DNA from: Tritrichomonas foetus
Lineage: Eukaryota; Parabasalia; Tritrichomonadida; Tritrichomonadidae
NCBI GenBank assembly: GCA_001839685.1
Contig: MLAK01001036.1
Span: forward strand, 1 to 37,595
Length of the DNA stretch: 37,595 bases
Direction of reading: 5' to 3'
The notes under the pieces were generated by a model. That model did no database searches. It saw only the letters and a list, made by a program, of their open reading frames with translations, and was not told the origin of the DNA. Made by a program: the position numbers and the translations under genes. Positions 10,109-17,969 of this stretch are shown here, piece by piece (position 1 is the first letter of the stretch; the number at the start of each line of letters is the position of its first letter).

Positions 10109-10708
10109 TTATGGTGCTTCAGCATAGATTGAGAAACGCTCATAGTACTCAGGCTGTCCGTCATCCTGTATATGCGAAATTGTGTTTGCTGGTTTCACCT
10201 CATATTTCACGCAGCCAGATTCCAAAAGCTTCTTTCCAAGGTCATCCGGCACAAATCCATAGTTTGGAATATTTGGCTTCATTCTTTCAAAGAAAGCGGC
10301 ACCTGGCAAGAAATCACAAATGATGAGAATTCCGTGGGGCTTCATTTTGGAGAGCAATGTTTTAGTCATGGCTTCAATGTCCTCAAAATGATGATAAACC
10401 ATTGAAGCAATAACAATATCAGCTTTTTCACCATTGTAGTCTTTTACATCAGAAAGAAGAATTTCATAATTTTTATTTTCTTGCTTGTCCAAATTTTCTT
10501 GGCATTTTGCAAGCATATGTTCAGAAATATCTTCAAAGATAATTTTTTTAACATGTGGAAGTAATGGAATACCAACAAGACCTGTTCCAGCACCAAAATC
10601 TAATATCACTGTTTCAGGAGTTAGTTTGACATTTTCTTTGATCATACCAGCAAATATTTTGCATGCTTCAATCCTTTCTGGTGTGTCATAACTCTTTCGT
10701 GGGTGCAT
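10109..10708 (-). CDS. Small class I SAM-dependent methyltransferase
   Basis: The 199-residue product has a Rossmann methyltransferase core. Motif I is ILDFGAGTGLVGIP (about residues 40-53). An acidic residue ends strand 2 (IIFEDISEHML), a motif around DVKDYNGEKADIVIAS follows, and then a MVYHHFEDIEAMTKTL segment with the HH-F pattern common in small-molecule methyltransferases. The N-terminal YDTPERIEACKIFAGMI helix resembles that of a widespread bacterial and fungal family with a WD-x-ERV...A..I start. The substrate cannot be read from the sequence. ATG 10708 is the only in-frame methionine before motif I. The upstream region is shared with a divergent small ORF and contains a perfect hairpin plus TCAAAAAGTG. 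Transfer from bacteria is possible but untested. Confidence 0.85.
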   Translation of the reverse strand: MHPRKSYDTPERIEACKIFAGMIKENVKLTPETVILDFGAGTGLVGIPLLPHVKKIIFEDISEHMLAKCQENLDKQENKNYEILLSDVKDYNGEKADIVIASMVYHHFEDIEAMTKTLLSKMKPHGILIICDFLPGAAFFERMKPNIPNYGFVPDDLGKKLLESGCVKYEVKPANTISHIQDDGQPEYYERFSIYAEAP

Positions 10709-10756
10709 AATGATTATTTTTTTCCTAATAGAAATTGAATCGATAAACGGTCTTTT

Positions 10757-10776
10757 ATCTCAAAATTTTTTGAGAT
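10757..10776. repeat. Perfect inverted repeat in divergent promoter region
   Basis: ATCTCAAAA (10757-10765) and TTTTGAGAT (10768-10776) are exact reverse complements separated by TT. It sits four bases before the TCAAAAAGTG motif, between the methyltransferase start and the 10813 ORF, so a regulatory role is plausible. Confidence 0.75.
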
Positions 10777-10780
10777 GAAT

Positions 10781-10790
10781 TCAAAAAGTG
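10781..10790. promoter_or_regulatory. TCAAAAAGTG motif
   Basis: Exact copy of the recurring 10-mer. It lies 23 bp before the ATG of the 61-codon ORF at 10813, with a TCATTC initiator-like sequence in between, and 73 bp before the divergent methyltransferase gene. Function is inferred from recurrence and position only. Confidence 0.5.
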
Positions 10791-10812
10791 AACATTTAAA
10801 AAATCATTCAAT

Positions 10813-10998
10813 ATGAATATATTCATAGCGGATATGATATCTGATAATTGCGCAGAATTGACAATAAATTCAGCAAAAACAATACGTTATGATAATGGAC
10901 CGTTATCTTATTGCAGCAGAACCATTGATGATGTTCATTTATTGCCACTTTGGAAAATGATTGGTGATAACTTTTTGACTGCCAATTTCAAAATATGA
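10813..10998 (+). CDS. Hypothetical 61-residue ORF, possible gene-family remnant
   Basis: This ATG ORF follows TCAAAAAGTG (10781) and TCATTCAAT in the position expected of a promoter. The product matches no family I recognise as a whole. Its segment VHLLPLWKMIGDN resembles MHSHLPIWKVINKED, encoded in the degraded region near 15510-15545, so both may be remnants of one dispersed family. The ORF ends 63 bp before the ATG of the ion-channel gene, and its own 3' part carries another motif copy (10969-10978). It could be a small real gene, the truncated 5' end of a lost gene whose promoter remains, or chance. Confidence 0.3.
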   Translation: MNIFIADMISDNCAELTINSAKTIRYDNGPLSYCSRTIDDVHLLPLWKMIGDNFLTANFKI

Positions 10999-11028
10999 TT
11001 GAAATCACTTTCAAAATTCCGTAATTTC

Positions 11029-11038
11029 CACTTTTTGA
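11029..11038. promoter_or_regulatory. CACTTTTTGA motif before ion-channel gene
   Basis: Exact reverse complement of TCAAAAAGTG. It ends 23 bp before the first in-frame ATG (11062) of the channel gene. Its location supports both a promoter role and the choice of 11062 as the start, since transcription from here would exclude the upstream TTG at 10999. Confidence 0.5.
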
Positions 11039-11061
11039 CAGGTTTTAATTTCAAAAATTTA

Positions 11062-12330
11062 ATGAAAAATGTAATTCATGTTGATCAAGATTTACTCAGT
11101 GATATTCCAATTCCTGGTGAATATCAATTTACAGGTGTCCTCACCGACATTTCAACAAAAGATGATCTCCAAAGGCCATCAAATTTTTTTGTCAATGTTT
11201 CAAAGGATCTTTCCGACGAAAAAAACATGCCTGAAGAAATTGTCCTTAAAAATCAGTTTGAATTTCTTCGGAAAGATCGCCAAGAAAACATGCTTAAAAA
11301 TCGAACCAAAATTGGAGATGCAGATATGAAAAATATTTTCCAAGTTTTAACTCAAACTGATAGAACAAAAAATATTCGTGATATTGTAGCAAATGAATAT
11401 TTAAAAGGATTTGTTGATTCAAAAATAGTGAATTCTTTTATTGGTTTAATCATTACTTTTAATATAATTTTAATTTGTGTTGAAACAAATATGAAATTCA
11501 AAGCAGCTTCCCCTATTGTTTTTCAAGTTGGTGATACAATTTGTATCACTATTTATGCATTAGAGCTAGCTTTTCGTATCGTTGCAGATCCAACTCATTT
11601 TTTTACACAATTGTGGAATATTTTTGACTTTTTTATTGTAACTTTATCATTTATTTTACCTGAAATATCATTTATTGCAACAGCTCGAGTTTTGAGAATT
11701 ATTCGAATCATTCGATCTTTCCGGCTTTTTGAAAATAGTACCATGATTGATATTCAAATCACTTTTAATGGATTTCTCTACTCATTAAAGAAGATGATTA
11801 TTGTGCTTGTAATTATCTTAATTTTTATGGGTGTTTGTGCATTTATTGGTGTATCACTGTTTGGAAATGATAGTCCACGATATTTTGGTACATTTTTGAG
11901 ATCATTTTGGACACAACTGTATTTCCTGACAATGGGAGGCTGGCATGATGTTTATCTTGAAATGGAATATGACACAAATATTTTTGCACTGCAAATATAT
12001 ATATTTATCACGCAGGTTATTGGGGGCATGTTTCTAGCTTCCATTATTGTTGGTGTTGCATTTAATGCATTATCTAACTCAAAGAATAAACAGAAAGAAG
12101 AGAATGATGATATAGCGAACGTTGTACAGAAGCAAGTTGAAGAAAGCAAAAGATTAAAAACAATGACAAAGAAACTTCAAGAGCCTCCAAATGACAGTGA
12201 TACTGTATGGGACAGGCAAAAACCGATTAGAGACCCTGAAGATGTTTCTGTGACCCCTGAAGGAATTGTTAAGCTATATTTAGTCGAGCAGATGATTTCA
12301 GAAAATCACCACGAGTTTGAGACAATTTAG
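11062..12330 (+). CDS. Single-domain voltage-gated cation channel
   Basis: The 422-residue product has one six-helix voltage-gated channel domain. After a soluble N-terminal region (about 120 residues), S1 begins near IVNSFIGLIITFNIILICVE. S4 carries five arginines at three-residue spacing (R209, R212, R215, R218, R221). S5, a pore loop and S6 (GGMFLASIIVGVAFNAL) follow, then a charged cytosolic helix. The scale and order resemble CatSper and bacterial NaChBac-type subunits, which assemble as tetramers. The filter reads T290-M-G-G-W294, where calcium or sodium channels of this fold usually have Thr-x-Glu/Asp-x-Trp. The acidic filter residue is therefore missing. It would sit in the plasma or an internal membrane. 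The ATG at 11062 is the first in frame. Confidence 0.88.
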   Translation: MKNVIHVDQDLLSDIPIPGEYQFTGVLTDISTKDDLQRPSNFFVNVSKDLSDEKNMPEEIVLKNQFEFLRKDRQENMLKNRTKIGDADMKNIFQVLTQTDRTKNIRDIVANEYLKGFVDSKIVNSFIGLIITFNIILICVETNMKFKAASPIVFQVGDTICITIYALELAFRIVADPTHFFTQLWNIFDFFIVTLSFILPEISFIATARVLRIIRIIRSFRLFENSTMIDIQITFNGFLYSLKKMIIVLVIILIFMGVCAFIGVSLFGNDSPRYFGTFLRSFWTQLYFLTMGGWHDVYLEMEYDTNIFALQIYIFITQVIGGMFLASIIVGVAFNALSNSKNKQKEENDDIANVVQKQVEESKRLKTMTKKLQEPPNDSDTVWDRQKPIRDPEDVSVTPEGIVKLYLVEQMISENHHEFETI

Positions 12331-12709
12331 AAGAAGTTCAACAAATTGATGAATGGAACGCTGAATAATTTAGAAGAATAGAGAATATGTTTGTATCAAT
12401 GTTTAAATATCTGAAACAGATTTTTTTAATTGTAATATTTTTATTTATTTATTTATTTATTTTTTTTTTTTTTTTTTTTTTCCCTATCCATTGTTGTGGT
12501 AATTTCTGTTGGCAGATGATGGAGTATCGATATACATTGATACTAAAATGAAACAAACTTTATTCTTGACAAAATAAAAACAAATAAATCATAAACAAAA
12601 TATATGGAAACGAAAGAAGAGGCGATTAAATCTATATTTCCATTTAACTAAACACACAAATATAAAACAAATACCATTCTGAAAAAAAAAGAATTTTTCG
12701 CAAATGTTC
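12331..12709. other. Convergent intergenic region with low-complexity tract
   Basis: This gap separates the 3' ends of the channel gene and the coiled-coil gene. It contains a TTTA microsatellite followed by 22 T (12440-12481), then AT-rich sequence with a short AGTATC/GATACT inverted repeat near 12523-12544. No ORF or RNA gene is seen. Confidence 0.6.
12440..12481. repeat. (TTTA)n microsatellite and T22 homopolymer
   Basis: About five TTTA units lead into 22 consecutive T residues. Read on the minus strand it is A22 followed by TAAA repeats, which could reflect a former poly(A) tail or simple slippage. Confidence 0.85.
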
Positions 12710-13978
12710 TCATTCAGCGAGTTCTTCAAGCTTCTGGTCTTCATCTTCCATGCTTTTCTCAGCGTCTTGGATCTTCTTCAGCTGGTTCAGTACCTTCAGC
12801 TTTGCCACAGGGTCATTCATGAGCTCTGCAATTGTTGCTTCGATTGCAGACAATGCAAACATTGCGTTTGTGGCTGTAACTGTTGTTTTTTCGTCTGGCG
12901 AGTCCTCCCACGAGCACTCGAGGACGTTAAAAAGCTGTTCAAGTTCATTATAAACTGGTGCGAAAACTGCTTCTTCTTGTGATCGTTTTATTTCCACATT
13001 TTGTAATTCGAGTTGAACTTTTGTAAGCTCTGTTGTTATTTTTTGTATTTCTTTTCTTTGTTCTTCTTCACTGGAATTTCGATGAGCGACTAAATCATGG
13101 TATTGAGTTTCTAATAATTTGATTTCTTCAGAAATATCTTCTTTTGCTTGTGTATTTTCAATGATTGATGTGTAGAGACGTTTATTCTCTTTTTCCAATT
13201 GTTCAGTTTCTGTCAAAAGTTGTGAAATGTCTTTCATTTTTGTGATTTCTAAAATTCGATTTATTGTGGCCTGGCACGTTTCCGTTTGTTGTACAATTTC
13301 GGTAATTTGAGGCGTCATGGCTTGCTGTGAAGGGAGAGTAGATGCCAAAGCAGATGAGATTTTTCTCGATGAAGATGGACTAGAATTCATATGTTCAGAA
13401 TATCGAAGATAGTTAGCAATCTCATCTTTTTCACTTTGGGTTAACTCATGAGTATCTTGTGAGTCTGTTTCTGAAGTTTGGTCAAGATTTGAATTATCAT
13501 TCATATCAGATAAATCCATTTGCGATTGTTCCATTAATTTCGATTTTCTTGCGGCCGTGAGTTTATTTCGAAGCGTTGATAGTTTTTGCAGGTTTGAATT
13601 GAATTGAATTTGCGCTTTCTCTAATCTCATTTCCATCGCGCGAATTCGAGATTGAGACTCTTCTGTTTCTGTTGGATGGTAAAAACTGTTTGTTGCGTTT
13701 TTTCTCGCTTTAGCGACTTCGTCTTCGAGCTTTTTTCGTTTTTGATCTTCGATAGCATAATCGGCTGATAACTGAGTCAATTTGTTCGATAAGATTTTTT
13801 TCTGTGTTTCAAGATGGGCGATTTCTTCGAGATTTTGGGCATTTGATGCATCGTTGTCTTCAAAATCGAAATTTAATGTTGGATTTTTGAAGTTTTTTTG
13901 CCGCTTATGCTTGTATTTGTTGGTTAACGCCGACTGGGGTTTCTTTAGCATTCGTAGCTTTTTCTGGTAGGCATTCAT
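12710..13978 (-). CDS. Coiled-coil protein, possible outer-dynein-arm docking complex subunit
   Basis: The 422-residue product has a basic N-terminus (KKLRMLKKPQSALTNKYKHKRQK), a first coil (about residues 50-150), a Ser/Asp/Gln-rich linker (about 150-235) and a second coil. Near residues 345-390 the helix is broken by LFNVLECSWEDSPDEKTTVTATNAMFALSAIEATIAELM. This resembles, in spacing, the conserved region of CCDC63/CCDC114/ODA1-type docking proteins (LF..I.C......VT..N......IE....EL). Those proteins anchor outer dynein arms on flagellar doublets, which fits a flagellate. The similarity is short and the call is tentative; a generic cytoskeletal coiled coil is the alternative. ATG 13978 is followed by MNAYQKK. 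Upstream lie three GTTAAC sites. Confidence 0.5.
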   Translation of the reverse strand: MNAYQKKLRMLKKPQSALTNKYKHKRQKNFKNPTLNFDFEDNDASNAQNLEEIAHLETQKKILSNKLTQLSADYAIEDQKRKKLEDEVAKARKNATNSFYHPTETEESQSRIRAMEMRLEKAQIQFNSNLQKLSTLRNKLTAARKSKLMEQSQMDLSDMNDNSNLDQTSETDSQDTHELTQSEKDEIANYLRYSEHMNSSPSSSRKISSALASTLPSQQAMTPQITEIVQQTETCQATINRILEITKMKDISQLLTETEQLEKENKRLYTSIIENTQAKEDISEEIKLLETQYHDLVAHRNSSEEEQRKEIQKITTELTKVQLELQNVEIKRSQEEAVFAPVYNELEQLFNVLECSWEDSPDEKTTVTATNAMFALSAIEATIAELMNDPVAKLKVLNQLKKIQDAEKSMEDEDQKLEELAE

Positions 13979-15071
13979 TTTCTCTCAGTTTCTTAGATTG
14001 TTCGATTTGTTTAAATGCTATTTAATATAAATAACGGTTATTTGTTAACTTTATTCAAATGGTTAACATTCAAAATGTTAACATTTATTGAAAGTTTTGT
14101 GAGCTTTTTCAGGAGGTTGAATGTCAAATTTTCAATATCGATCAATTCGAAAATCACCGCACTTCACCTCGCTTCATGAAATCATTCTCTTTTACAGTGA
14201 AGCAGATATCTACATCATATATCAATTCGAAATATTTAAAAGTATTTCGAAATAAAAAGGTATGAAATAAATTATTAAAATTATATTTTTGTTATTCAAA
14301 TATACATTTAGATACATATGGTTAAATTTTATGATGATTATTCAAAATATATGCTCCACAACAATGAGTAATTTTAATAAAGAGACAGAAATTAAAATAT
14401 GTCAATTGAGATAATTGAATTTATTCATATTCATGCTTTTTAGATCATGATGAATTCATAAAAATGAGAAACCAGATTAATTGGAAAATGACAATCATAA
14501 ACAGGGTAGCAATAAAATAGCAGGTGAGATTCTTTACTAAAAACCATGGACTAAAATACCTGAAAGTAAAAAAAAGGTCACTTTTTTCCCTTTATATTCT
14601 GGACTATAATAGAGGTTGAGTATATACCTAGGAATGAATAGGTCTGACCCGTTAGAAGGAATGATAAGAGGAGATAAAACGAAAATAAAAAAAATGGCAA
14701 AAATAAAAAATAGAAATATCTTGGAAAATTAAATAAATATATTTTATATATTGTATAAATATATTTTGTTATTTATTATAGATATAGAAATAGATTATAT
14801 AATAAAAATATGGGCAAACAAGGAAGATATTTTTGTTTTTAAAAATTTAGTTTCAAGTTTGTTTTTTTCAGAAACNATCTTANAGATTTTTCTCATATGT
14901 TGCATACATGCGCAATAATACATGCTCTATCGAAATCAGAAAAGAAAAATAGGGATAGTTTAACTATTTAAGAAGTTATGAAGTATGATCAAATAATGGT
15001 TCAAAATCACTTAACGTACAGTATTAAAGGCGAAGAAAAAACGCGCCCAAAAAGCCAGAGAAGTCCATCAC
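13979..15071. other. Non-coding region upstream of coiled-coil gene
   Basis: About 1.1 kb with no supported gene. Its start contains AACGG and three GTTAAC hexamers (14044, 14062, 14077), candidate Myb-type sites. The rest is AT-rich, includes runs such as 14740-14800, and has ambiguous bases at 14876 and 14883. Some pieces near 14500-14680 look less AT-biased but are broken in all frames. Confidence 0.6.
14044..14082. promoter_or_regulatory. Three GTTAAC sites, possible Myb-type element
   Basis: GTTAAC occurs at 14044-14049, 14062-14067 and 14077-14082; the last sits in a 14-bp palindrome (AAATGTTAACATTT). A nearby AACGG matches the Myb half-site core. They lie 66-104 bp upstream of the minus-strand gene starting at 13978. 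Trichomonads have large Myb families, but binding here is inference. Confidence 0.3.
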
Positions 15072-15389
15072 ATGCAAAAAACTATCACATCACAGAAGTG
15101 TGAAATAATGCTGAACAAAAAAACGATCATAAGTTTGAATTCAAACATCAGCGAATTAAATGATCAACATCAATCAACAAAAAACGTGCAAAATAAAATA
15201 TTGAATCAATTCAGCAAGATTAAACCTACAGCACGACGATATGCCCCAATTATTATAAGCTTTTCATTATTGAGTAAATCAATTTTATTGAATACTTTAC
15301 AACTTTTCAATAATTTTTTTTTATTATCTCTTTATCTCAGTATTTCTTCATTAATTTCGCTCGACTTCATTTTTATATTTTACCTCTGA
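15072..15389 (+). pseudogene. Probable degraded P-element/THAP-like transposase fragment
   Basis: The 105-codon ORF begins with a coiled-coil-like stretch, then reads KIKPTARRYAPIIISFSLLSKS. This resembles the conserved RRYS.E...FSL.L...SP.AY..LR segment found before the catalytic core of P-element-type transposases. What follows is hydrophobic and does not continue the family pattern, ending in a stop after about 40 residues. No DDE-type catalytic domain is visible downstream. I read it as the N-terminal relic of a mobile element; it could be coincidence in AT-rich DNA. It is followed at 15606 by remnants of another gene family, so the region is a mosaic of decayed sequence. Confidence 0.35.
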
Positions 15390-15605
15390 CATGACATGAA
15401 TTCAGCATCAAAATATAAAAGCATTTTGTAAGAAACGCAATACTTTCAGGTACTCTGAATGAACCAATTTTGAACTAACTCAGAGCTATTGTTAAATTTG
15501 ATATTATAATGCATAGTCATTTACCAATATGGAAGGTGATCAATAAAGAAGATTCACAAATTGAAAGGGGAAAAAAATAAATTAGGAATTCGAAGGCCAA
15601 TTCAC

Positions 15606-15852
15606 TCACATGAAGAAATTGCCAAAATTATTCGATCAGATAATGCACATCATTTCATCGATGTTATTTCTAGATCAGAAAATATGGAACTTAATTCTTG
15701 AATTCAGTCATCATTTTTGGAAAACAGTCCAGATATTAATTATGATTAATCATAATACAGATATTGATGATGAAGAAGGAATTAGTCTTCTAGAATATTT
15801 TATGGTTCAATTTACATTTTTCATGATCTTCTTCAAAATATTTTTCTTTTGA
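15606..15852 (+). pseudogene. Broken DUF3447/ankyrin-family gene remnant
   Basis: Three pieces match in order the N-terminal part of large trichomonad DUF3447-type ankyrin proteins. They are SHEEIAKIIRSDNAHHFI (frame starting 15606), an in-frame stop, then ISLLEYF in the next frame (about 15781-15801), then GSIYIFHDLLQNIFLL back in the first frame (from 15804). In the intact family these would run as ...I..IIR.D....F......SLIEY..FFGSI.IF..L. At least two frameshifts and one stop separate them, so the copy is dead. A 5' piece around 15510-15545 (HSHLPIWKVINKED) may belong to the same relic. Family assignment is from memory of the pattern. Confidence 0.5.
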
Positions 15853-15905
15853 TAATTCATACAAATAATTGATATTTTCATCTGTTGAAGTTTTCCAAGA
15901 ATCTT

Positions 15906-16127
15906 TCATACCATTCTGGCCTCAATTTTTGGATTTCTAGAATAAAAAAGAGAAGAAGGTTTAATCGCCATTTGATAAAATCTTCTTTTAGTTATAACTG
16001 ACTGCCTTTTCAGAAAAGAAATGTCATAAATTCCTTCTTCGAAAAGAACGAGGAGAAACTGTTTGTTTGATTCGAAAATGAAAAATAGTGTTAATCGATG
16101 AAAAGAAGTTTTCAATGAATGTTTCAC
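15906..16127 (-). pseudogene. Possible second DUF3447-family relic
   Basis: A 73-codon minus-strand ORF contains FESNKQFLLVLFEEGIYD, which resembles the SNKR.LLFL.EE.I pattern in the N-terminal half of the same ankyrin family. It then loses similarity. It lies in the opposite orientation to the remnant ending at 15852. Weak support: a short chance ORF is a real alternative. Confidence 0.25.
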
Positions 16128-16488
16128 AATTAATTTAAAAAGATTTCTTGTCTATATGAATTACTTTATTCGCCTTTGATTTTTGGAAAAGTGAAATAAA
16201 TCGAACTAAAATGTGAAGGAATGCTTCACAAAGTGTAAAATGTTGAGATATCAATATTACTTGAAAGAAACACAAAGTTCACTAATTAGGCTTGATCATG
16301 AATGTTGTGATTCATCACATGAAAGTAGAGAAACCATTTTCCTTTAGTGATTTTGGAAGATCTTGAGATCTTTTCCGATATTCCATTTGATTCCATTTCT
16401 TTCCTCTGAAAAAAGTCACACCGGCGAATTGAAATGTATTATGGATTTCCTCTTGAAAATATCGAAAACTAATAGGGTTCCTGTAGGG

Positions 16489-16505
16489 TTCGCGCTTCTT
16501 CCCAA
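16489..16505 (+). repeat. Partial copy of TTCGCGCTT dispersed repeat
   Basis: TTCGCGCTTCTTCCCAA, preceded by AGGG and an upstream TAGGGTTCCTG, matches the start of the element at 16773-16828 and 30933-30988 and then diverges. It faces the 16773 copy across about 270 bp. Confidence 0.5.
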
Positions 16506-16772
16506 GGATTTCATAAATTATGCCCAAGTTTTGAGAAAAATCAGAATAAATTAGGCATCTTTATAACTTAAGAATCCCTCCTCCTAAGTATGCTATAAGT
16601 TGTATATCTTTAATAGAATAGAATAGATTATCTAGCTAATTCTCATGCGAATTTCTCGGGGAAAAACACAAGTTGCAAGTAACGGCCAAATAAACTATGA
16701 AAAATCAAAACCAAAATAACAAAAAAAAAAATGTATAATCGAACATGTGATATAAAATGCTAATTTACCTAT

Positions 16773-16828
16773 AAAGTCTTGTGCCCACGATTTTCGATTT
16801 TCAAAATCATTTTGGGCATAAGCGCGAA
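16773..16828 (-). repeat. Dispersed repeat copy (minus orientation)
   Basis: Read on the minus strand it starts TTCGCGCTTATGCCCAAAAT and matches 30933-30988 at roughly 45 of 53 positions by eye. Both copies can be read in one open frame: RAYAQNDFENRKSWAQDF here and RACAQNDFGKQKSWAEGF at 30933. Confidence 0.7.
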
Positions 16829-17175
16829 CCCTAGGGTTCCTGCTTATTCTCCAAAATGTACCAAGTGAAAAAGTTTGATGTTGAAGGCTTTCCATGATTT
16901 CCTATTATTTTTCATAGCTTATTTGGTCGCTACATACTTTATGTGTTTTTGCCTGAGGAATTCGTGTCAGAACTAGTTTGCGAAACTGTTCTATTCTACT
17001 AAATCTGTATAGCGTTTTGCATAGAAGTGAATTAATTTTTTTTGAGATGAACAATTTCCAGTTATGATTCGAAAAGAAAGCAGTGAAAGAAAGAACAATA
17101 GTATGATGTTGCCAAAAATATATAGTGTTAAAAAGTTTAGGCATTTAAGGTATTCAATTTATTTTTCAAAGCAAT

Positions 17176-17676
17176 TTAAGCGGCTTCGCAATCTTGCTTC
17201 TTGGAGTTAAGAATAATTGAAACAATGAAACCATAAAGACCAAGAACTTCTCCAAAGATAAGGATAAGCATGGCACCCATGATAAGACGTGGTTGTTCGG
17301 CCATAGCACGTGCGGCGGCATCACCTGAAACGCCAATGCACATTCCGGAAGCAAGACCTGTAAGACCGACTGAAAGACCACCAGCAAGGTTAGCATAACC
17401 AGCGAAAAGGTGATAACCTGTTTCTCCGACTTTGACAGATGGGGCGATGATAACTGCTGTAACCAAACCGTAGATACCGACAATACCAGCCATAATGATT
17501 GGCATTAAACCACGATAGATGAATTCTGGGTGCATAGCGCAAACTGCGAAAACGCCGATAGCTGATTTAGCTGTACCATAGCCTGAGCCGATTGATGTGA
17601 AGGCAAGGGCGCAAGCGATACCAAGGAAAGCGAAGAATGTTGCTACGATTGGACAATTTGGATCAGTAATTGCCAT
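17176..17676 (-). CDS. V-type H+-ATPase proteolipid subunit c
   Basis: Subunit c forms the rotating ring of the membrane V0 sector and carries protons across endolysosomal and other acidic membranes. The 166-residue product has the normal length and four transmembrane helices in two homologous pairs. The N-terminal pair has GIACALAFTSIGSGYGTAKSA, and the third helix the parallel GLSVGLTGLASGMCIGVSGD. The essential proton-binding glutamate is E143 in helix 4 (LILIFGEVLGLYG). The loop ARAMAEQPRL is typical. The start ATG follows GGTCATTTTCTCAA on the minus strand, an initiator-like sequence only a few bases upstream. Base composition is richer in GC than the surroundings, as expected for a highly expressed gene. 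Family assignment is certain. Confidence 0.98.
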   Translation of the reverse strand: MAITDPNCPIVATFFAFLGIACALAFTSIGSGYGTAKSAIGVFAVCAMHPEFIYRGLMPIIMAGIVGIYGLVTAVIIAPSVKVGETGYHLFAGYANLAGGLSVGLTGLASGMCIGVSGDAAARAMAEQPRLIMGAMLILIFGEVLGLYGFIVSIILNSKKQDCEAA

Positions 17677-17778
17677 TTGAGAAAATGACCAAGTGAATAG
17701 AAACCGTCAACGATGGGTGTTTCATTGAATATTCAAACAGACTTCTTGAGAAAATTCATCGGCTTTTGTTAAGAAAAT

Positions 17779-17788
17779 TCAAAAAGTG
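17779..17788. promoter_or_regulatory. TCAAAAAGTG motif in divergent promoter region
   Basis: Exact motif copy between the V-ATPase subunit gene (start 17676, minus, 102 bp away) and the methyltransferase gene (start 17970, plus). A shorter ATTCAAAAGTT variant lies near 17857. Role inferred. Confidence 0.4.
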
Positions 17789-17969
17789 ACATTCTCGACC
17801 GTTTATTCGATTTCACAATATCAATCAAAGGTGATAACTCAAACGATTTTTTTTGAAATTCAAAAGTTAAATAGTCGACTAATCATATTTCAGAAAAAAT
17901 AGCTGATTTATAAAATGGCATTTAGATTTTTTCTTAAAAGGTTTGCTATCGATGGTAAGATTTTAGGAA

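Larger units (their letters stand above)
16128..17175. other. Degraded intergenic region with dispersed-repeat copies
   Basis: About 1 kb between the relics and the V-ATPase gene. Several ORFs of 60-80 codons on both strands have no coherent domain. The region holds two copies of a TTCGCGCTT-type repeat in opposite orientation (16489-16505 and 16773-16828) and an AGATCT-TG-AGATCT palindrome near 16358. I see no functional gene or RNA gene. Confidence 0.55.

Noticed and set aside
16489..16499. GGGTTCGCGC resembling a tRNA B box
   Set aside because: No tRNA cloverleaf, anticodon arm or A box nearby.
16489..16828. Two oppositely oriented TTCGCGCTT copies as terminal inverted repeats of a small transposon
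   Set aside because: The right copy matches far longer than the left, and both also share TAGGGTTCCTG in direct orientation; no target duplication seen.
16315..17144. Several 63-79-codon ORFs on both strands
   Set aside because: No coherent domain and mutually overlapping; at most decayed fragments of dispersed repeats.
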